From: JAVKMO01 sp031539345
Lineage (GTDB): Bacteria; Bacteroidota; Bacteroidia; Chitinophagales; Chitinophagaceae
Assembly (NCBI GenBank): GCA_031539345.1
Contig: JAVKMO010000030.1
Span: forward strand, 1-64,000
Length of the DNA: 64,000 bases
Reading direction: 5' to 3'
The notes beneath the pieces are model-generated. The model made no database searches. It saw nothing but the letters and a program-made list of their open reading frames with translations, and was not told where the DNA came from. Every line of letters starts with the position of its first letter. The first letter of the stretch is position 1. Made by a program: the position numbers and the translations under genes. Shown here one piece after another: positions 51,161 through 60,625 of the stretch.

Positions 51161-51867
51161 TGCTACAGCCTTATACTTATTTATTCGTCATTTTTGGTGC
51201 AACAATTATTTGTTTTATTGCTTCATTTCATCGCCATTTACAATTCAATAAACAATTCAAATCGTTTTTAAAAGCAAGCTGTATTGTCGCTCTACCCTTT
51301 ATCATTTGGGACATTTGGTTTACGGAAAATGGCGTTTGGTGGTTCAATACAAACTATACAATTGGATTGATCATTGCAGGGTTGCCGATAGAAGAATGGT
51401 TGTTTTTTTTCTGCATTCCGTTTTCTTGCTTGTTTACTTATTTCTGCTTAGATCGATTTTTCGACTTGCGTTGGGCAAATTCATTCAGTCAAATCGTTGT
51501 TTTTATCGTCGTTATTCTGTGTTCTGTACTTGCCCTGTTGCATCATGCCAAAACATACACCTTTGTTACAACTGTGGCAACATTAGTCGGCATAGTTTAT
51601 TTGCATTTTATAGCCAAACAAGAATGGATTGGACAGGCAAGTTTTACATACATTATTCTCAGTCCTGGCTTTTTTATTGTGAATGGAATTTTAACGGGAA
51701 CGGGTTTAGCCTCGCCCATTGTCAATTACAATCCGAATGAATTTTTAGGTATTCGTATGCTTACCATTCCTGTCGAAGATGCTATCTATGGATACACACA
51801 ATTTTTATTCGTTGTATATTTTTTTAAACAATTTGAACAGAAAAAAATCAAAACAAATATTTCATGA
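51160..51867 (+). CDS. Lycopene cyclase (CrtYc/CrtYd fused type)
   Basis: A membrane protein of 235 residues from the ATG at 51160, which overlaps the crtZ stop; the frame continues upstream to 51103 but only as an overlap. It has two homologous halves. The first has the diagnostic WDIWFTENGVWWFN followed by GLPIEEWLFFFCIPFSC. The second has TGTGLASPIVNYNPNEFLGI with IPVEDAIYGYTQFL. This is the heterodimer-type (CrtYc/d) cyclase in fused form, turning lycopene into beta-carotene. It is coupled to the photolyase gene by an ATGA overlap. Confidence 0.9.
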   Translation: MLQPYTYLFVIFGATIICFIASFHRHLQFNKQFKSFLKASCIVALPFIIWDIWFTENGVWWFNTNYTIGLIIAGLPIEEWLFFFCIPFSCLFTYFCLDRFFDLRWANSFSQIVVFIVVILCSVLALLHHAKTYTFVTTVATLVGIVYLHFIAKQEWIGQASFTYIILSPGFFIVNGILTGTGLASPIVNYNPNEFLGIRMLTIPVEDAIYGYTQFLFVVYFFKQFEQKKIKTNIS

Positions 51868-53165
51868 ATTCTAAAGTTAATATTTTTTGGTTTCGGCGAG
51901 ACTTACGTTTAACTGACAATACAGGTTTGTATGCAGCGTCAAATTCGCCATTCCCCATTTTGCCAATTTTTATTTTTGATACAGATATTTTAGATTATAT
52001 CAACAATAAAGCAGACCGCAGAGTAGATTATATTCATCAAGCCTTGACACATCTCAATATTGAATTTGCAAAATACGAATCAAGCATTTCAACTTTTTAT
52101 TCAAATTCTGAACACGCATTTCAGCAATTAGTTGAACAATATGACATTGCTGGCGTTTATTGCAATGTTGATTATGAACCCCAAGCAATTGAACGAGACA
52201 AAAAAATCAAAGACTTATTAGCACAAAAATCAATTCCTTTTTTATCATACAAAGACCAAGTCATTTTTGAAAAAGACGAAATTTGTAAAGACGACAAAAC
52301 ACCCTACACAATTTATACGCCGTATGCAAAAAAATGGCGCGCCACTTTAACACCAAATGATTATCAACAAAAAAATAGCCCTAATTTTCATTTTGTCAAA
52401 GCTCAACACAAAAAATTTCATACGCTAAACAGTATAGGATTTCAATCAACAGACTTGATTTTTAAGCCTCCTCTATTAGACGAAAAAATCATTCGTGAAT
52501 ACGACAAATACCGTGACTACCCTGCTTTACAAAAAACAACTCAATTGGGTATTGCTTTGCGTTTTGGCACAATTAGCATTCGTCAATGTGTGGCGTTTGC
52601 TTTAGAATATAATGCGGTTTGGTTGTCAGAATTAATTTGGAGAGAATTTTTTATGCAGATTTTATTTCATTTTCCTTTTGTTGTCCATCAGTCATTTAAA
52701 CGTCAATATGATTTGATTGAATGGCGAAATAATGAAAGCGAATTTGAGCGTTGGAAAAACGGAGAAACGGGTTATCCTATTGTTGATGCAGGAATAAAAC
52801 AACTGAATGCAACAGGCTATATGCACAATCGCGTGCGTATGATTGTGGCAAGTTTTTTATGCAAACATTTATTGATTGATTGGCGTTGGGGAGAATCCTA
52901 TTTTGCAGAACTATTAAATGATTATGACCTGTCTGCAAACAATGGAAACTGGCAATGGGCTGCTGGCTGTGGCTGTGATGCTGCACCTTATTTTCGCATT
53001 TTTAATCCTAGATTACAAACACAAAAATTTGACCACGATTTAGTGTATATCAAGCAATGGAATGGAGATAATTCAACAAAATATATAACACAAATTGTTG
53101 AACATGAATTTGCGCGTAAACGCGTTTTAACAGCCTATCAAAAAGCATTAAAAGGAACACTTTAA
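51864..53165 (+). CDS. phrB: DNA photolyase (class I type)
   Basis: FAD-dependent light-driven repair of pyrimidine dimers. The N-terminal domain starts FWFRRDLRLTDNTGLYAA. The FAD-binding and dimer pocket is VDAGIKQLNATGYMHNRVRM followed by DWRWGESYF, and the NGNWQWAAGCGCDAAPYFRIFNP segment. At 433 residues it is at the short end of the family. Its place at the end of a carotenoid operon suggests a light-induced protection unit. A cryptochrome role cannot be excluded from sequence alone. Confidence 0.92.
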   Translation: MNSKVNIFWFRRDLRLTDNTGLYAASNSPFPILPIFIFDTDILDYINNKADRRVDYIHQALTHLNIEFAKYESSISTFYSNSEHAFQQLVEQYDIAGVYCNVDYEPQAIERDKKIKDLLAQKSIPFLSYKDQVIFEKDEICKDDKTPYTIYTPYAKKWRATLTPNDYQQKNSPNFHFVKAQHKKFHTLNSIGFQSTDLIFKPPLLDEKIIREYDKYRDYPALQKTTQLGIALRFGTISIRQCVAFALEYNAVWLSELIWREFFMQILFHFPFVVHQSFKRQYDLIEWRNNESEFERWKNGETGYPIVDAGIKQLNATGYMHNRVRMIVASFLCKHLLIDWRWGESYFAELLNDYDLSANNGNWQWAAGCGCDAAPYFRIFNPRLQTQKFDHDLVYIKQWNGDNSTKYITQIVEHEFARKRVLTAYQKALKGTL

Positions 53166-53175
53166 ATTCAATTGT

Positions 53176-53703
53176 ATGCTGACTCAAAAAGTTATTTTAG
53201 TTGATAAATATGACCATGCTTTAGGAGAAATGGAAAAAATGGAGGCACATGAAAAAGGCATTTTACATCGTGCCTTTTCGATTTTTATTTTTAATGCAAA
53301 AGGCGAACTGTTGCTTCAACAACGTGCAAAAAAAAAATATCATGGTGGTGGATTGTGGACAAATTCTTGTTGCTCTCACCCACAATGGAATGAAGACATT
53401 AAAGAAAGTGCTGTCCGTCGCTTACAATTTGAAATGGGTTTGTTGTGTGAACTTCAGCACGCGTTTTCTTTCATTTATCATACGCCTGTAGAAAATGGTT
53501 TAATCGAACATGAATATGACCATGTGTATATTGGTTATTCAAATGAAAATCCAATTGTCAATGTTGAGGAGGTAGAAAATTTTAAATGGATAAGCATTAT
53601 GCAATTAAAAAAAGACATAAATGCGTTTCCAGAACAATTTACATTTTGGTTTAAACAGTGTGTCGATAGAGTGATAGACAAGAATCTATTGAGAACTTTG
53701 TAA
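53176..53703 (+). CDS. idi: Isopentenyl-diphosphate delta-isomerase, type I
   Basis: Nudix-fold enzyme interconverting IPP and DMAPP, the isoprenoid precursors of GGPP. The metal and active-site cysteine motif is TNSCCSHPQ (C65/C66, H68), and the catalytic acidic set lies in ENGLIEHEYDHV (E111, E113). Length 175 is normal. It is the last gene of the operon (10 bp after phrB), which supports a supply role for the carotenoid pathway. Confidence 0.92.
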   Translation: MLTQKVILVDKYDHALGEMEKMEAHEKGILHRAFSIFIFNAKGELLLQQRAKKKYHGGGLWTNSCCSHPQWNEDIKESAVRRLQFEMGLLCELQHAFSFIYHTPVENGLIEHEYDHVYIGYSNENPIVNVEEVENFKWISIMQLKKDINAFPEQFTFWFKQCVDRVIDKNLLRTL

Positions 53704-53817
53704 AATTATTTCAGCAACAATATCATATCGATAACAGGCTACTGATTAAACGTCTAACTGAAAGTTTACAAATTTTTTTTTCACTCTTTTTCAGCATTAC
53801 GAAAAGTGCAATAGAAA

Positions 53818-53875
53818 GGTGAACCCAGAACAGAGCGCCGCAACGATGCTCTATCAGGGCGTTGTGCTGGACACC
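53818..53875. repeat. GC-rich 58-bp block, candidate dispersed repeat
   Basis: This stretch is about 60% G+C (35 of 58 bases) while its surroundings are near 30-35%. On the minus strand it is open and reads with FGVQHNALIEHRCGALFW, a string I believe recurs in spurious ORFs of other Bacteroidota, pointing to a dispersed repeat of unknown nature. Inside it the 5-base arms AGAGC and GCTCT flank an 11-base spacer. It sits between idi and the AKR gene, which converge here. The flanking 53761-53817 may belong to it. Confidence 0.4.
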
Positions 53876-53883
53876 AAAATATT

Positions 53884-54945
53884 TTATGCGGCAGGATTTC
53901 TATAGCGACTAAAAATTTTGTCTATGCCTGCTCTTATTTCATCGTTGAGTGTAATGTCAAGTGAGGCAATATTTTCTTTGAGTTGTTGCATGCTTGTTGC
54001 ACCGATAATATTCGACGTTAAAAAGGGTCGTTCATTGACAAATGCCAAAGCAAGTTGTGTTGGCGTCATGTTGTGTGCTTCTGCGAGTTCGGCGTATTCA
54101 CCAATTGCAGCAACGATTGTTGGACTGTCGTATCTGTGCATTCTGGCGTATCCCCAAGTGCTAAATCTTGCACCTTGTGGTTTTTGATTATTGCGGTATT
54201 TACCAGATAAAAGTCCGCCTGCTAAAGGGGAATAAGCAAGTAAGCCGACATTGTTTTTCATACACGTTTCACTTAAATTCAAGTCGAATGCACGACTAAT
54301 TAAACTGTACACGTTTTGAATGGTGATGATGTTGGGCAGGTTATGTTTTTCGGCTAATTGTTTGTATTGAAAAATGCCCCAAGGGGTTTCATTAGAAACG
54401 CCGATATGCCTTATTTTTCCTTGTTGTATGGCTTTTTGAAGTTCTTGTAAAACGCTGTGAATGTTTTCTATTTCTTCTTGTGTTGTGGTGGGATTGTAAC
54501 TGGCGGGGTTGTAATTGTATTGTCCAAAATAATTGACTTTTCTTTGTGGCCAATGAATTTGATACAGGTCGAGGTAGTCTGTTTGTAACCTTTTCAAACT
54601 GCCGTCTATTGCAGTGCTTACGTCTTTGGCTTGTATGCCTGCACCTCCTCGAATATAGGCTTGATTTGGTCCTACCATTTTAGAAGCTATGACAAGAGAA
54701 TTTCTTTGCACTTTCTTTTTTGCTAACCATGTTCCAATGTAAGTTTCTGTTTTTCCGTAGGTTTCTGCAGAAGGCGGAACGGCATATACTTCGGCGGTGT
54801 CTAAAAAGTTAATGCCTTGAGCAATTGAATATTCTATTTGTTCGTGGGCTTCAGCTTCTGAATTTTGATAACCCCATGTCATTGTTCCAAGACATATTTT
54901 ACTGACTTTGATTTGTTTTTGCGGATCTAAAAAATTGTATTGCAT
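53884..54945 (-). CDS. Tas-like aldo/keto reductase
   Basis: NADP(H)-dependent oxidoreductase of 353 residues. The start at 54945 (MQYNFLDP) is preferred over the longer frame from 54984. AKR features: LGTMTWGYQNSEAEAHEQ, the D-Y-K-H set in NFLDTAEVYAVPPSAETYG, IASKMVG and IHWPQRKVN, and the C-terminal RPFLTSNIIGATSMQQLKENI. The overall sequence is close to E. coli Tas. The substrate is unknown. It converges with the carotenoid operon. Confidence 0.9.
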   Translation of the reverse strand: MQYNFLDPQKQIKVSKICLGTMTWGYQNSEAEAHEQIEYSIAQGINFLDTAEVYAVPPSAETYGKTETYIGTWLAKKKVQRNSLVIASKMVGPNQAYIRGGAGIQAKDVSTAIDGSLKRLQTDYLDLYQIHWPQRKVNYFGQYNYNPASYNPTTTQEEIENIHSVLQELQKAIQQGKIRHIGVSNETPWGIFQYKQLAEKHNLPNIITIQNVYSLISRAFDLNLSETCMKNNVGLLAYSPLAGGLLSGKYRNNQKPQGARFSTWGYARMHRYDSPTIVAAIGEYAELAEAHNMTPTQLALAFVNERPFLTSNIIGATSMQQLKENIASLDITLNDEIRAGIDKIFSRYRNPAA

Positions 54946-55180
54946 GAAAATTTTTGGGTTAAAAAAGTAAAGGAAATATGCCAAATTTAAAAAGACCTTT
55001 CAGATAGAGAGATTTAAGATGAAAATATGCTGTACTTCGATTTTTGTTAATCAACCCTTAAAGGTTCAACCAGCCTAAAACATATAAAAATTAAAATTAA
55101 GTTGCGTGGCTTAGTTGCATCATTCAATCTTATTCGTGTTATCTTACATTTTTAGCTAAAATTAAAATCATACAATTTTC

Positions 55181-57556
55181 ATGCTGAATTCTTTCTCCTT
55201 AAGTAGCAAAAAAAAAATTAGTCTGTTACTGTTTACAATGATTACGTTTATTCAAGCGACGACATTTTCAAAAGGACCTGTATTAGAATCAAACAAAAAT
55301 GTTCGGCATGTTACAAAGCCTATACCTCAAGAACAAGAGTCTCAAAAACAACAATCGCAAGAAGGCAATCCTTTTGATCAAGATTCAACCTCTTTTAATT
55401 TAGAAGAGAAAGTAGTCTTAGATTCTGTATTAGGTAATCTATCTTCATCAATGACAGATTTTGATCGAGATCAAATTTACAAAGGGTTAAAAAAAGTACT
55501 CAAAGAAACACCATTGATTCCATTAGACTCTTCTGATGACGTAAATATCGCAAGCGATCAACCCATTTCTTTAGACCAATTAGGTAAAATAGAAGAAAGT
55601 TTGATTAGCAAAGAAGTCGATGCTTTATTACGCCAAGACGAGATTCAGGCAACCGAATTGGCAAACAAACAAGCAAGCCATAAAACAACAGAAAACGAGA
55701 AATCAAAAAATGGAAAAGCTAAAAGCGAAGATGACAGCGAAGGAGAAGATGAACCATATGTGCCTAAGTTGAATGCGAATATTCCAAAGCCTAAAGAGGA
55801 AATTAGCATTTTTGATCGAGGAAAAAAATCAGTTCAAATTAGCCAAGTCAGAACAACTGTAAATCCAAAAAAAATAAAAGCGACAGCTGGTACTTCGAGT
55901 AATAAATCGTCAAGTAAAACAAGCGACAATAATGATAGTCCTGAGGAAGAAAGTCTGCTATCTGGTAAAGAAATCAAAAAAGATAATGACATTACAGTTG
56001 TTGCGGGTATGCCAATATGGAAAAGAAAGCAATATGCACCTGTACCAAACACAGGAACAACGAATTATAAAAGTGTCGATTTCTTTAAAGACTTTTATGC
56101 CAAAAACATTCAAAAAAATTATGTCAAAGAAATGATCAACAGCTTGTCGAGTTCTTACTTTCAAGGGCGGGCTACACGTACAAGGGGACAACGTATCAGC
56201 ATGGCATTCTTAAATTATGAATTAGAAAAAGCTGGTTACAAAGGACCTTACAACGGATCCTTTATTCAGGTTTTAAAATTAGCAGACGTACGTGTGCAAA
56301 ATACGTCTTTAAGAATCGGAAAAAAAGATTTGACCTATCTAAATGATTACCATTTTGACATACCTACCAGTATCAAAGACCTCACGACTTACAACGTTAT
56401 TTTTATTGGAAAAGGTAAAGCCACAGAAGTTAAACAAGCTTTAGAAAAAAACTATAAAGCAAACGCCAAAAACGCAGTCATTGTAACGCCAAGTAATTTG
56501 TTTGATATCAAATCCTTATACAAACACTTAGGCTCATTAACACCTCAGTATGACATTAAATTATTGGTTGTATTAAACAATCAACCCTATGAAACTGAAC
56601 GCATGAACATTGAACATGAAAACCGTATTGGTAAAAATTTTTCAAGGAAATTGAGTATTGATAACATCATTTACAATAAAAAATTCATACCTACACTTTT
56701 TCTCAAAAAAACAGTTTGGAATCAAATTTATGGTGCAGAATTATCTTATCAAACACTATCAAATTATTTATACTATGAAAAACAGTTTCCCCTCAGCGTT
56801 ACAAAAGTACAACCACAAAATTTATCCTTTAAAGCGACAATTTTAAAAGACAAAGCTTTGGTTGGGAATTTAGTTGCCTTAGGGCATGGATTTGATCCTA
56901 ACAAAGAAAACGTCATTATCTCTGCAAGCTATGATGGACAAGCAAATACGTCAAGTGCAAATTACAATGCAACAGGAATTGCCGCAATGTTATCGTTAGC
57001 AAAAATTTATGGTCAAGTCAATAAAAAAGTAAACCTTAAAAAAAACATCATTTTTCTCTTTTTTGTTGGTAATAGACAAGGAAATTTAGGATCAAGATTT
57101 TATACCACATTCCCCTCTTATCCGCACGTCAATACATTTTTAAATATTGGTTTAAATGGAATCGGAGTACAAAGAAACAAAGACCCCAAAGTGTTATATG
57201 CAAGTTGCTCAAAACATTATTTAGTACGCTTCAATGAATTTATCAATAAAATGAATTTGAAAAGCGGTGCGTATAAATTAGACTTTGTGGTTAATAAAGA
57301 TTTAGGTTATGTATATACTTCTGACGCGTGGCAATTTGGACAAATCAACATTCCTTTTATTGAATTTACGGACTCTCCTACCCCGGAAAAATTCATCAAC
57401 TCCAAAGACGTTACGGCTAATTTAAATTATGACTTACTCATGAAGCGTATTGAATACATTGCCCATTTTTTATGGAACGTATGTACTTCCGAAGAAAGTT
57501 CGAGAGATCTGATTCAGAAAAAAGCATTGATAGAATCAATTAACCTACGCAAATAA
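55181..57556 (+). CDS. M28-fold pseudopeptidase, exported, with long disordered N-terminus
   Basis: A 791-residue exported protein. A hydrophobic segment near residues 13-28 may be a signal peptide or anchor. A low-complexity, charged and Ser/Lys/Gln-rich stretch occupies about 40-280. The C-terminal half (about 300-770) follows the M28 (Zn-aminopeptidase) layout: a ...ISASYDGQ... block at 580-587, SSANYNATGIAAML at 591-604, FFVGNRQGNLGS at 627-638, LNIGLNGIG at 654-662 and YTSDAWQFG at 712-720. In M28 enzymes the metal ligands are H (AHYD), D (GADDN), E (GEE), D (NLDMIG) and H (SDH). Here they are S583, Y595/N594, N631, N659 and A716, so all five appear lost. It precedes rodA by 6 bp. Confidence 0.8.
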   Translation: MLNSFSLSSKKKISLLLFTMITFIQATTFSKGPVLESNKNVRHVTKPIPQEQESQKQQSQEGNPFDQDSTSFNLEEKVVLDSVLGNLSSSMTDFDRDQIYKGLKKVLKETPLIPLDSSDDVNIASDQPISLDQLGKIEESLISKEVDALLRQDEIQATELANKQASHKTTENEKSKNGKAKSEDDSEGEDEPYVPKLNANIPKPKEEISIFDRGKKSVQISQVRTTVNPKKIKATAGTSSNKSSSKTSDNNDSPEEESLLSGKEIKKDNDITVVAGMPIWKRKQYAPVPNTGTTNYKSVDFFKDFYAKNIQKNYVKEMINSLSSSYFQGRATRTRGQRISMAFLNYELEKAGYKGPYNGSFIQVLKLADVRVQNTSLRIGKKDLTYLNDYHFDIPTSIKDLTTYNVIFIGKGKATEVKQALEKNYKANAKNAVIVTPSNLFDIKSLYKHLGSLTPQYDIKLLVVLNNQPYETERMNIEHENRIGKNFSRKLSIDNIIYNKKFIPTLFLKKTVWNQIYGAELSYQTLSNYLYYEKQFPLSVTKVQPQNLSFKATILKDKALVGNLVALGHGFDPNKENVIISASYDGQANTSSANYNATGIAAMLSLAKIYGQVNKKVNLKKNIIFLFFVGNRQGNLGSRFYTTFPSYPHVNTFLNIGLNGIGVQRNKDPKVLYASCSKHYLVRFNEFINKMNLKSGAYKLDFVVNKDLGYVYTSDAWQFGQINIPFIEFTDSPTPEKFINSKDVTANLNYDLLMKRIEYIAHFLWNVCTSEESSRDLIQKKALIESINLRK

Positions 57557-57562
57557 AAAGGT

Positions 57563-58912
57563 ATGTTAAATAACATTTTTTCTTCTTCACATAACGAAAA
57601 TAGTACTGTCTATCAGAAGAATATCAAAATTGATATTGCTCTTTACCTTATCTTATGCTTAATCGGGTGGGCAAGTATTTTTTCGATTGAACAAAAAGAA
57701 ACAGACACTTTTTTCCGTACGCTTTTCAATGGGCATACAAATTATTCTAAACAATTGATATGGATTATTATCTCTCTGGGCATAGGAGGAATTATTATTT
57801 CCATCAACAGTAAATTTTATGCTTTAATCAGCTATTTAGTCTATGCCATAGGTATCACGCTCATGATTGCAACAATTTTTGTTGGAACAAATATGCGCGG
57901 TTCAAAATCATGGCTGTCAATTGGGGGAGTTGTGAATTTTCAAGTCGCACAACTCATGTTCTTATGTACCCTTTTTGCCTTATCAAAATATTTATCACAT
58001 TATGACATTTCTAGCAAAAACATCAAAATTAAACTCATTTCTTTAAGCATTATTTTATTGCCTTTTTTTCTGACACTTTATCAATCAGAAACAGGTCTTG
58101 CACTTGTATATATCAGCTTGATTCTTGTGTTATATCGAGAAGGAGTGTCTGTTTTATATGTATTAACACCAGTTTATTTTGCCATCCTTCTCATTTCTCA
58201 CTTTCTCATCAAACCTTTAGTCTTTGATACTATCATTGTTTTTGGGTTAGCTACCTTATTATATTATTTTAAAAAAACACTCTATCGAGAAAAGTTTTTT
58301 GTAATTGCTATAGTATTATTTATGGGGTTAACGATTTTTTTGCACAATATAGCAATTGGATTTGTCCTCAATAAAGCCTTAGCCCCCTATCAAATAAAGA
58401 GAATACAAAACGCATTTAAACCAGAACAAAAACAAGAAGAACAAGTATTTGAGTTTGAAAAGAAAAAGAGAGCCGATAATTACAACGTTGAGCAATCTAT
58501 GATTGCAATTGGGTCTGGCGGGTTTTTAGGTAAAGGATTCTTAAAAAATACACAAACAAGATTAAATTTTGTTCCAGAGCAATCAACTGATTTTATTATT
58601 TGTTCATTTGCAGAATCATTTGGATTTTTAGGCATCCTCGTCATTTTACTCACCTATTTATTTTTACTCCTACGCATTTTGTCTATCGCAGAAAAACAAC
58701 GTAGCGTATTTTCTCGTTGCTATGCTTACGGGTTCATTAGCATTATACTCTTTCACCTCATCATCAATTTAGGCATGACGGTTGGGTTGCTACCTGTCAT
58801 TGGCATTCCTCTACCCTTTGTCAGTTATGGCGGCGGTGCAATGCTCACTTTTAGTGCAATGTATTTTATCCTCATTCGTTTAGATATTGATAGACAAGTC
58901 GTTATTAAATAA
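57563..58912 (+). CDS. rodA: Rod-shape-determining SEDS protein RodA
   Basis: Peptidoglycan polymerase of the elongasome, an integral membrane protein of about ten helices and 449 residues. The SEDS motifs are MRGSKSWLSIGGVVNFQ, the loop AIGSGGFLGKGFL followed by NTQTRLNFVPEQSTDFI, and the late GLLPVIGIPLPFVSYGGGAML. The LNFVPEQSTDF loop is of the RodA rather than FtsW kind. A long cytoplasmic or periplasmic acidic insertion (KPEQKQEEQVFEFEKKKR) precedes the main loop. It is coupled to the M28-fold gene. Confidence 0.92.
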   Translation: MLNNIFSSSHNENSTVYQKNIKIDIALYLILCLIGWASIFSIEQKETDTFFRTLFNGHTNYSKQLIWIIISLGIGGIIISINSKFYALISYLVYAIGITLMIATIFVGTNMRGSKSWLSIGGVVNFQVAQLMFLCTLFALSKYLSHYDISSKNIKIKLISLSIILLPFFLTLYQSETGLALVYISLILVLYREGVSVLYVLTPVYFAILLISHFLIKPLVFDTIIVFGLATLLYYFKKTLYREKFFVIAIVLFMGLTIFLHNIAIGFVLNKALAPYQIKRIQNAFKPEQKQEEQVFEFEKKKRADNYNVEQSMIAIGSGGFLGKGFLKNTQTRLNFVPEQSTDFIICSFAESFGFLGILVILLTYLFLLLRILSIAEKQRSVFSRCYAYGFISIILFHLIINLGMTVGLLPVIGIPLPFVSYGGGAMLTFSAMYFILIRLDIDRQVVIK

Positions 58913-58918
58913 TTCCAC

Positions 58919-59659
58919 ATGAATATATTCGCACTCCGTGAAGGAATATTTACTATCAATGCACAACATCAAGTTGCGAAATATGATAATACCAATCATG
59001 TACAAGGGGGGTTAGTGGTAGGGATTCAACCCTTTGTTATTCAAACCGAACAGGAGAACATTTTATTTGATACAGGATTAGGCTGGCTTAATGAGAACGG
59101 CCTCCCTACTTTGTATGATTGTTTGGCTGAATATCAACTGATGCCAGAAGATATTACGACAGTCATTATATCCCACTTACACCACGACCACGTAAAAGGA
59201 ATTACACATACGACACGCAATACAAATCAACAAGCATTAAGTTTTCCTCAAGCAAAATATTATATCCATCAATCTGATTTTGAAGAAAAAATAAAGTCCG
59301 CCAGCACAGATGAAGACATCAAAAAAAAATTATTGTTTTTACAAAACGAGACGTCTGCTTTAATTTTTTATTCTGGCGATGAAGGAATGATTTATCCTCA
59401 CATTCGTTTTTTAAAAACCAATGCACACTGCAAACATCACTGCGTATTTTGGATAGAAGACAATAATGAAACCATTTTTTATGGAGCAGACGATGCCCCT
59501 CAGCTTTTTCAAATGCAACAAAAAATAACAACAAAATATGATGCACAACCCGCTATCGCTAAAGATTTACGTGCAAAATGGTGGGAGCAAGGAACACAAG
59601 AAAAATGGATTTTTTTATTTTATCACGATACTGCAACACCAATCTATCTTCCGCAGTAA
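58919..59659 (+). CDS. Metallo-beta-lactamase-fold hydrolase
   Basis: A 246-residue protein with the metal motif HLHHDH (H86, H88, D90, H91) in IISHLHHDHVKG, and DTGLGW earlier. Later HHCVFWIED and FYGADD supply further ligand candidates. It resembles the quorum-quenching lactonase and glyoxalase II-like branches but the substrate is not determinable. It starts 6 bp after rodA. There is no signal peptide. Confidence 0.85.
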   Translation: MNIFALREGIFTINAQHQVAKYDNTNHVQGGLVVGIQPFVIQTEQENILFDTGLGWLNENGLPTLYDCLAEYQLMPEDITTVIISHLHHDHVKGITHTTRNTNQQALSFPQAKYYIHQSDFEEKIKSASTDEDIKKKLLFLQNETSALIFYSGDEGMIYPHIRFLKTNAHCKHHCVFWIEDNNETIFYGADDAPQLFQMQQKITTKYDAQPAIAKDLRAKWWEQGTQEKWIFLFYHDTATPIYLPQ

Positions 59660-59685
59660 AACACTAAGTCAATTCGTATATCGGT

Positions 59686-60441
59686 TTATTTTCTTACTAA
59701 AATTCCTTGTTCGTGCAATTCATTTTTTAATGATGAAATTTGAATTTCTTGAAAATGAAAGACGCTCGCCGCCAATCCTGCATCTACACTTGTCTGTTGA
59801 AATAAATCAACAAAATCTCCTACACAACCTGCACCTCCAGAAGCAATTACAGGAATAGAAGTGCTATCGCAGAGTGTTTTTAAAGCATCTAAAGCAAATC
59901 CTTTTTTTGTACCATCATGATTCATTGATGTAAACAAAATTTCTCCTGCCCCCAATTCAGCACCTCGCTTTGCCCACTCAAACAAATTGAGTTCAGTTCT
60001 TTTTTTTCCACCACTTGTAAACACAATCCAATTGTCATTTTCAATTGCAGCGTCTATTGCAAGAACAAGTACTTGGCTACCAAATTCTCTTGCAATTTGA
60101 GTAATCAATTGTGGATTGTAAACAGCAGCAGAATTAACAGCCACTTTATCACAGCCAGCACCAATAACGATTTTGGCATCTTCCAAACTACTCACGCCAC
60201 CGCCAACAGTAAAAGGAATATTGATTTTTCTTGCTATGCCCGTTACCAATTCTAAAAGGGTTTTTCGCTTTTCTTCTGTTGCAGAAATGTCTAAAAAAAC
60301 GAGTTCGTCTGCTCCTTGTTCAGCATACATTGTTGCCAATTCAATCGGGTTGCCTGCGTCTCGTAATTGAACAAAGTTTGTTCCTTTTACCGTACGTCCA
60401 TTTTTAATATCCAAACAAGGAATAATTCTTTTTGTGAGCAT
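59686..60441 (-). CDS. hisF: Imidazole glycerol phosphate synthase, cyclase subunit
   Basis: TIM-barrel enzyme of histidine synthesis, closing the imidazole ring with ammonia from HisH. It begins LTKRIIPCLDIKNGRTVKG with catalytic D11. The second catalytic Asp is in VLAIDAAIEND (about residue 130). The phosphate-binding segments FTVGGGVSSLEDA and PVIASGGAG are present. Length 251 is normal. It is alone here: no other his gene lies within the window. Confidence 0.95.
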   Translation of the reverse strand: MLTKRIIPCLDIKNGRTVKGTNFVQLRDAGNPIELATMYAEQGADELVFLDISATEEKRKTLLELVTGIARKINIPFTVGGGVSSLEDAKIVIGAGCDKVAVNSAAVYNPQLITQIAREFGSQVLVLAIDAAIENDNWIVFTSGGKKRTELNLFEWAKRGAELGAGEILFTSMNHDGTKKGFALDALKTLCDSTSIPVIASGGAGCVGDFVDLFQQTSVDAGLAASVFHFQEIQISSLKNELHEQGILVRK

Positions 60442-60625
60442 GTATCAATTTTAAAATAATGAGTTTGCGTCAAAGTAATTTTTTTCAAACATGTTGTGCA
60501 CTTTCATAACAGAATAAAAAACACTTATTGGTTGAAGCATTTTTTTACGCACCAAATGAAAAATTGTATGCCTAAAACACTTCAAAAAAAATATTTTAGG
60601 TGCTTTCTTTTTGAATGTTTCTCGT

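Noticed and set aside
51864..53165. Photolyase as a cryptochrome-type light sensor controlling the operon
   Set aside because: The FAD and dimer-pocket motifs are those of a repair enzyme and nothing in the sequence shows a signalling role; left as a remote option.
57563..58912. SEDS protein as FtsW
   Set aside because: The loop GKGFL...LNFVPEQSTDF is of the RodA type; FtsW usually reads FGFLPEAHTDF here.
60578..60602. CCTAAAA...TTTTAGG inverted repeat before the porin gene
   Set aside because: Only 7 bp of mostly A-T pairs around a long loop and no T run; not distinguishable from background.
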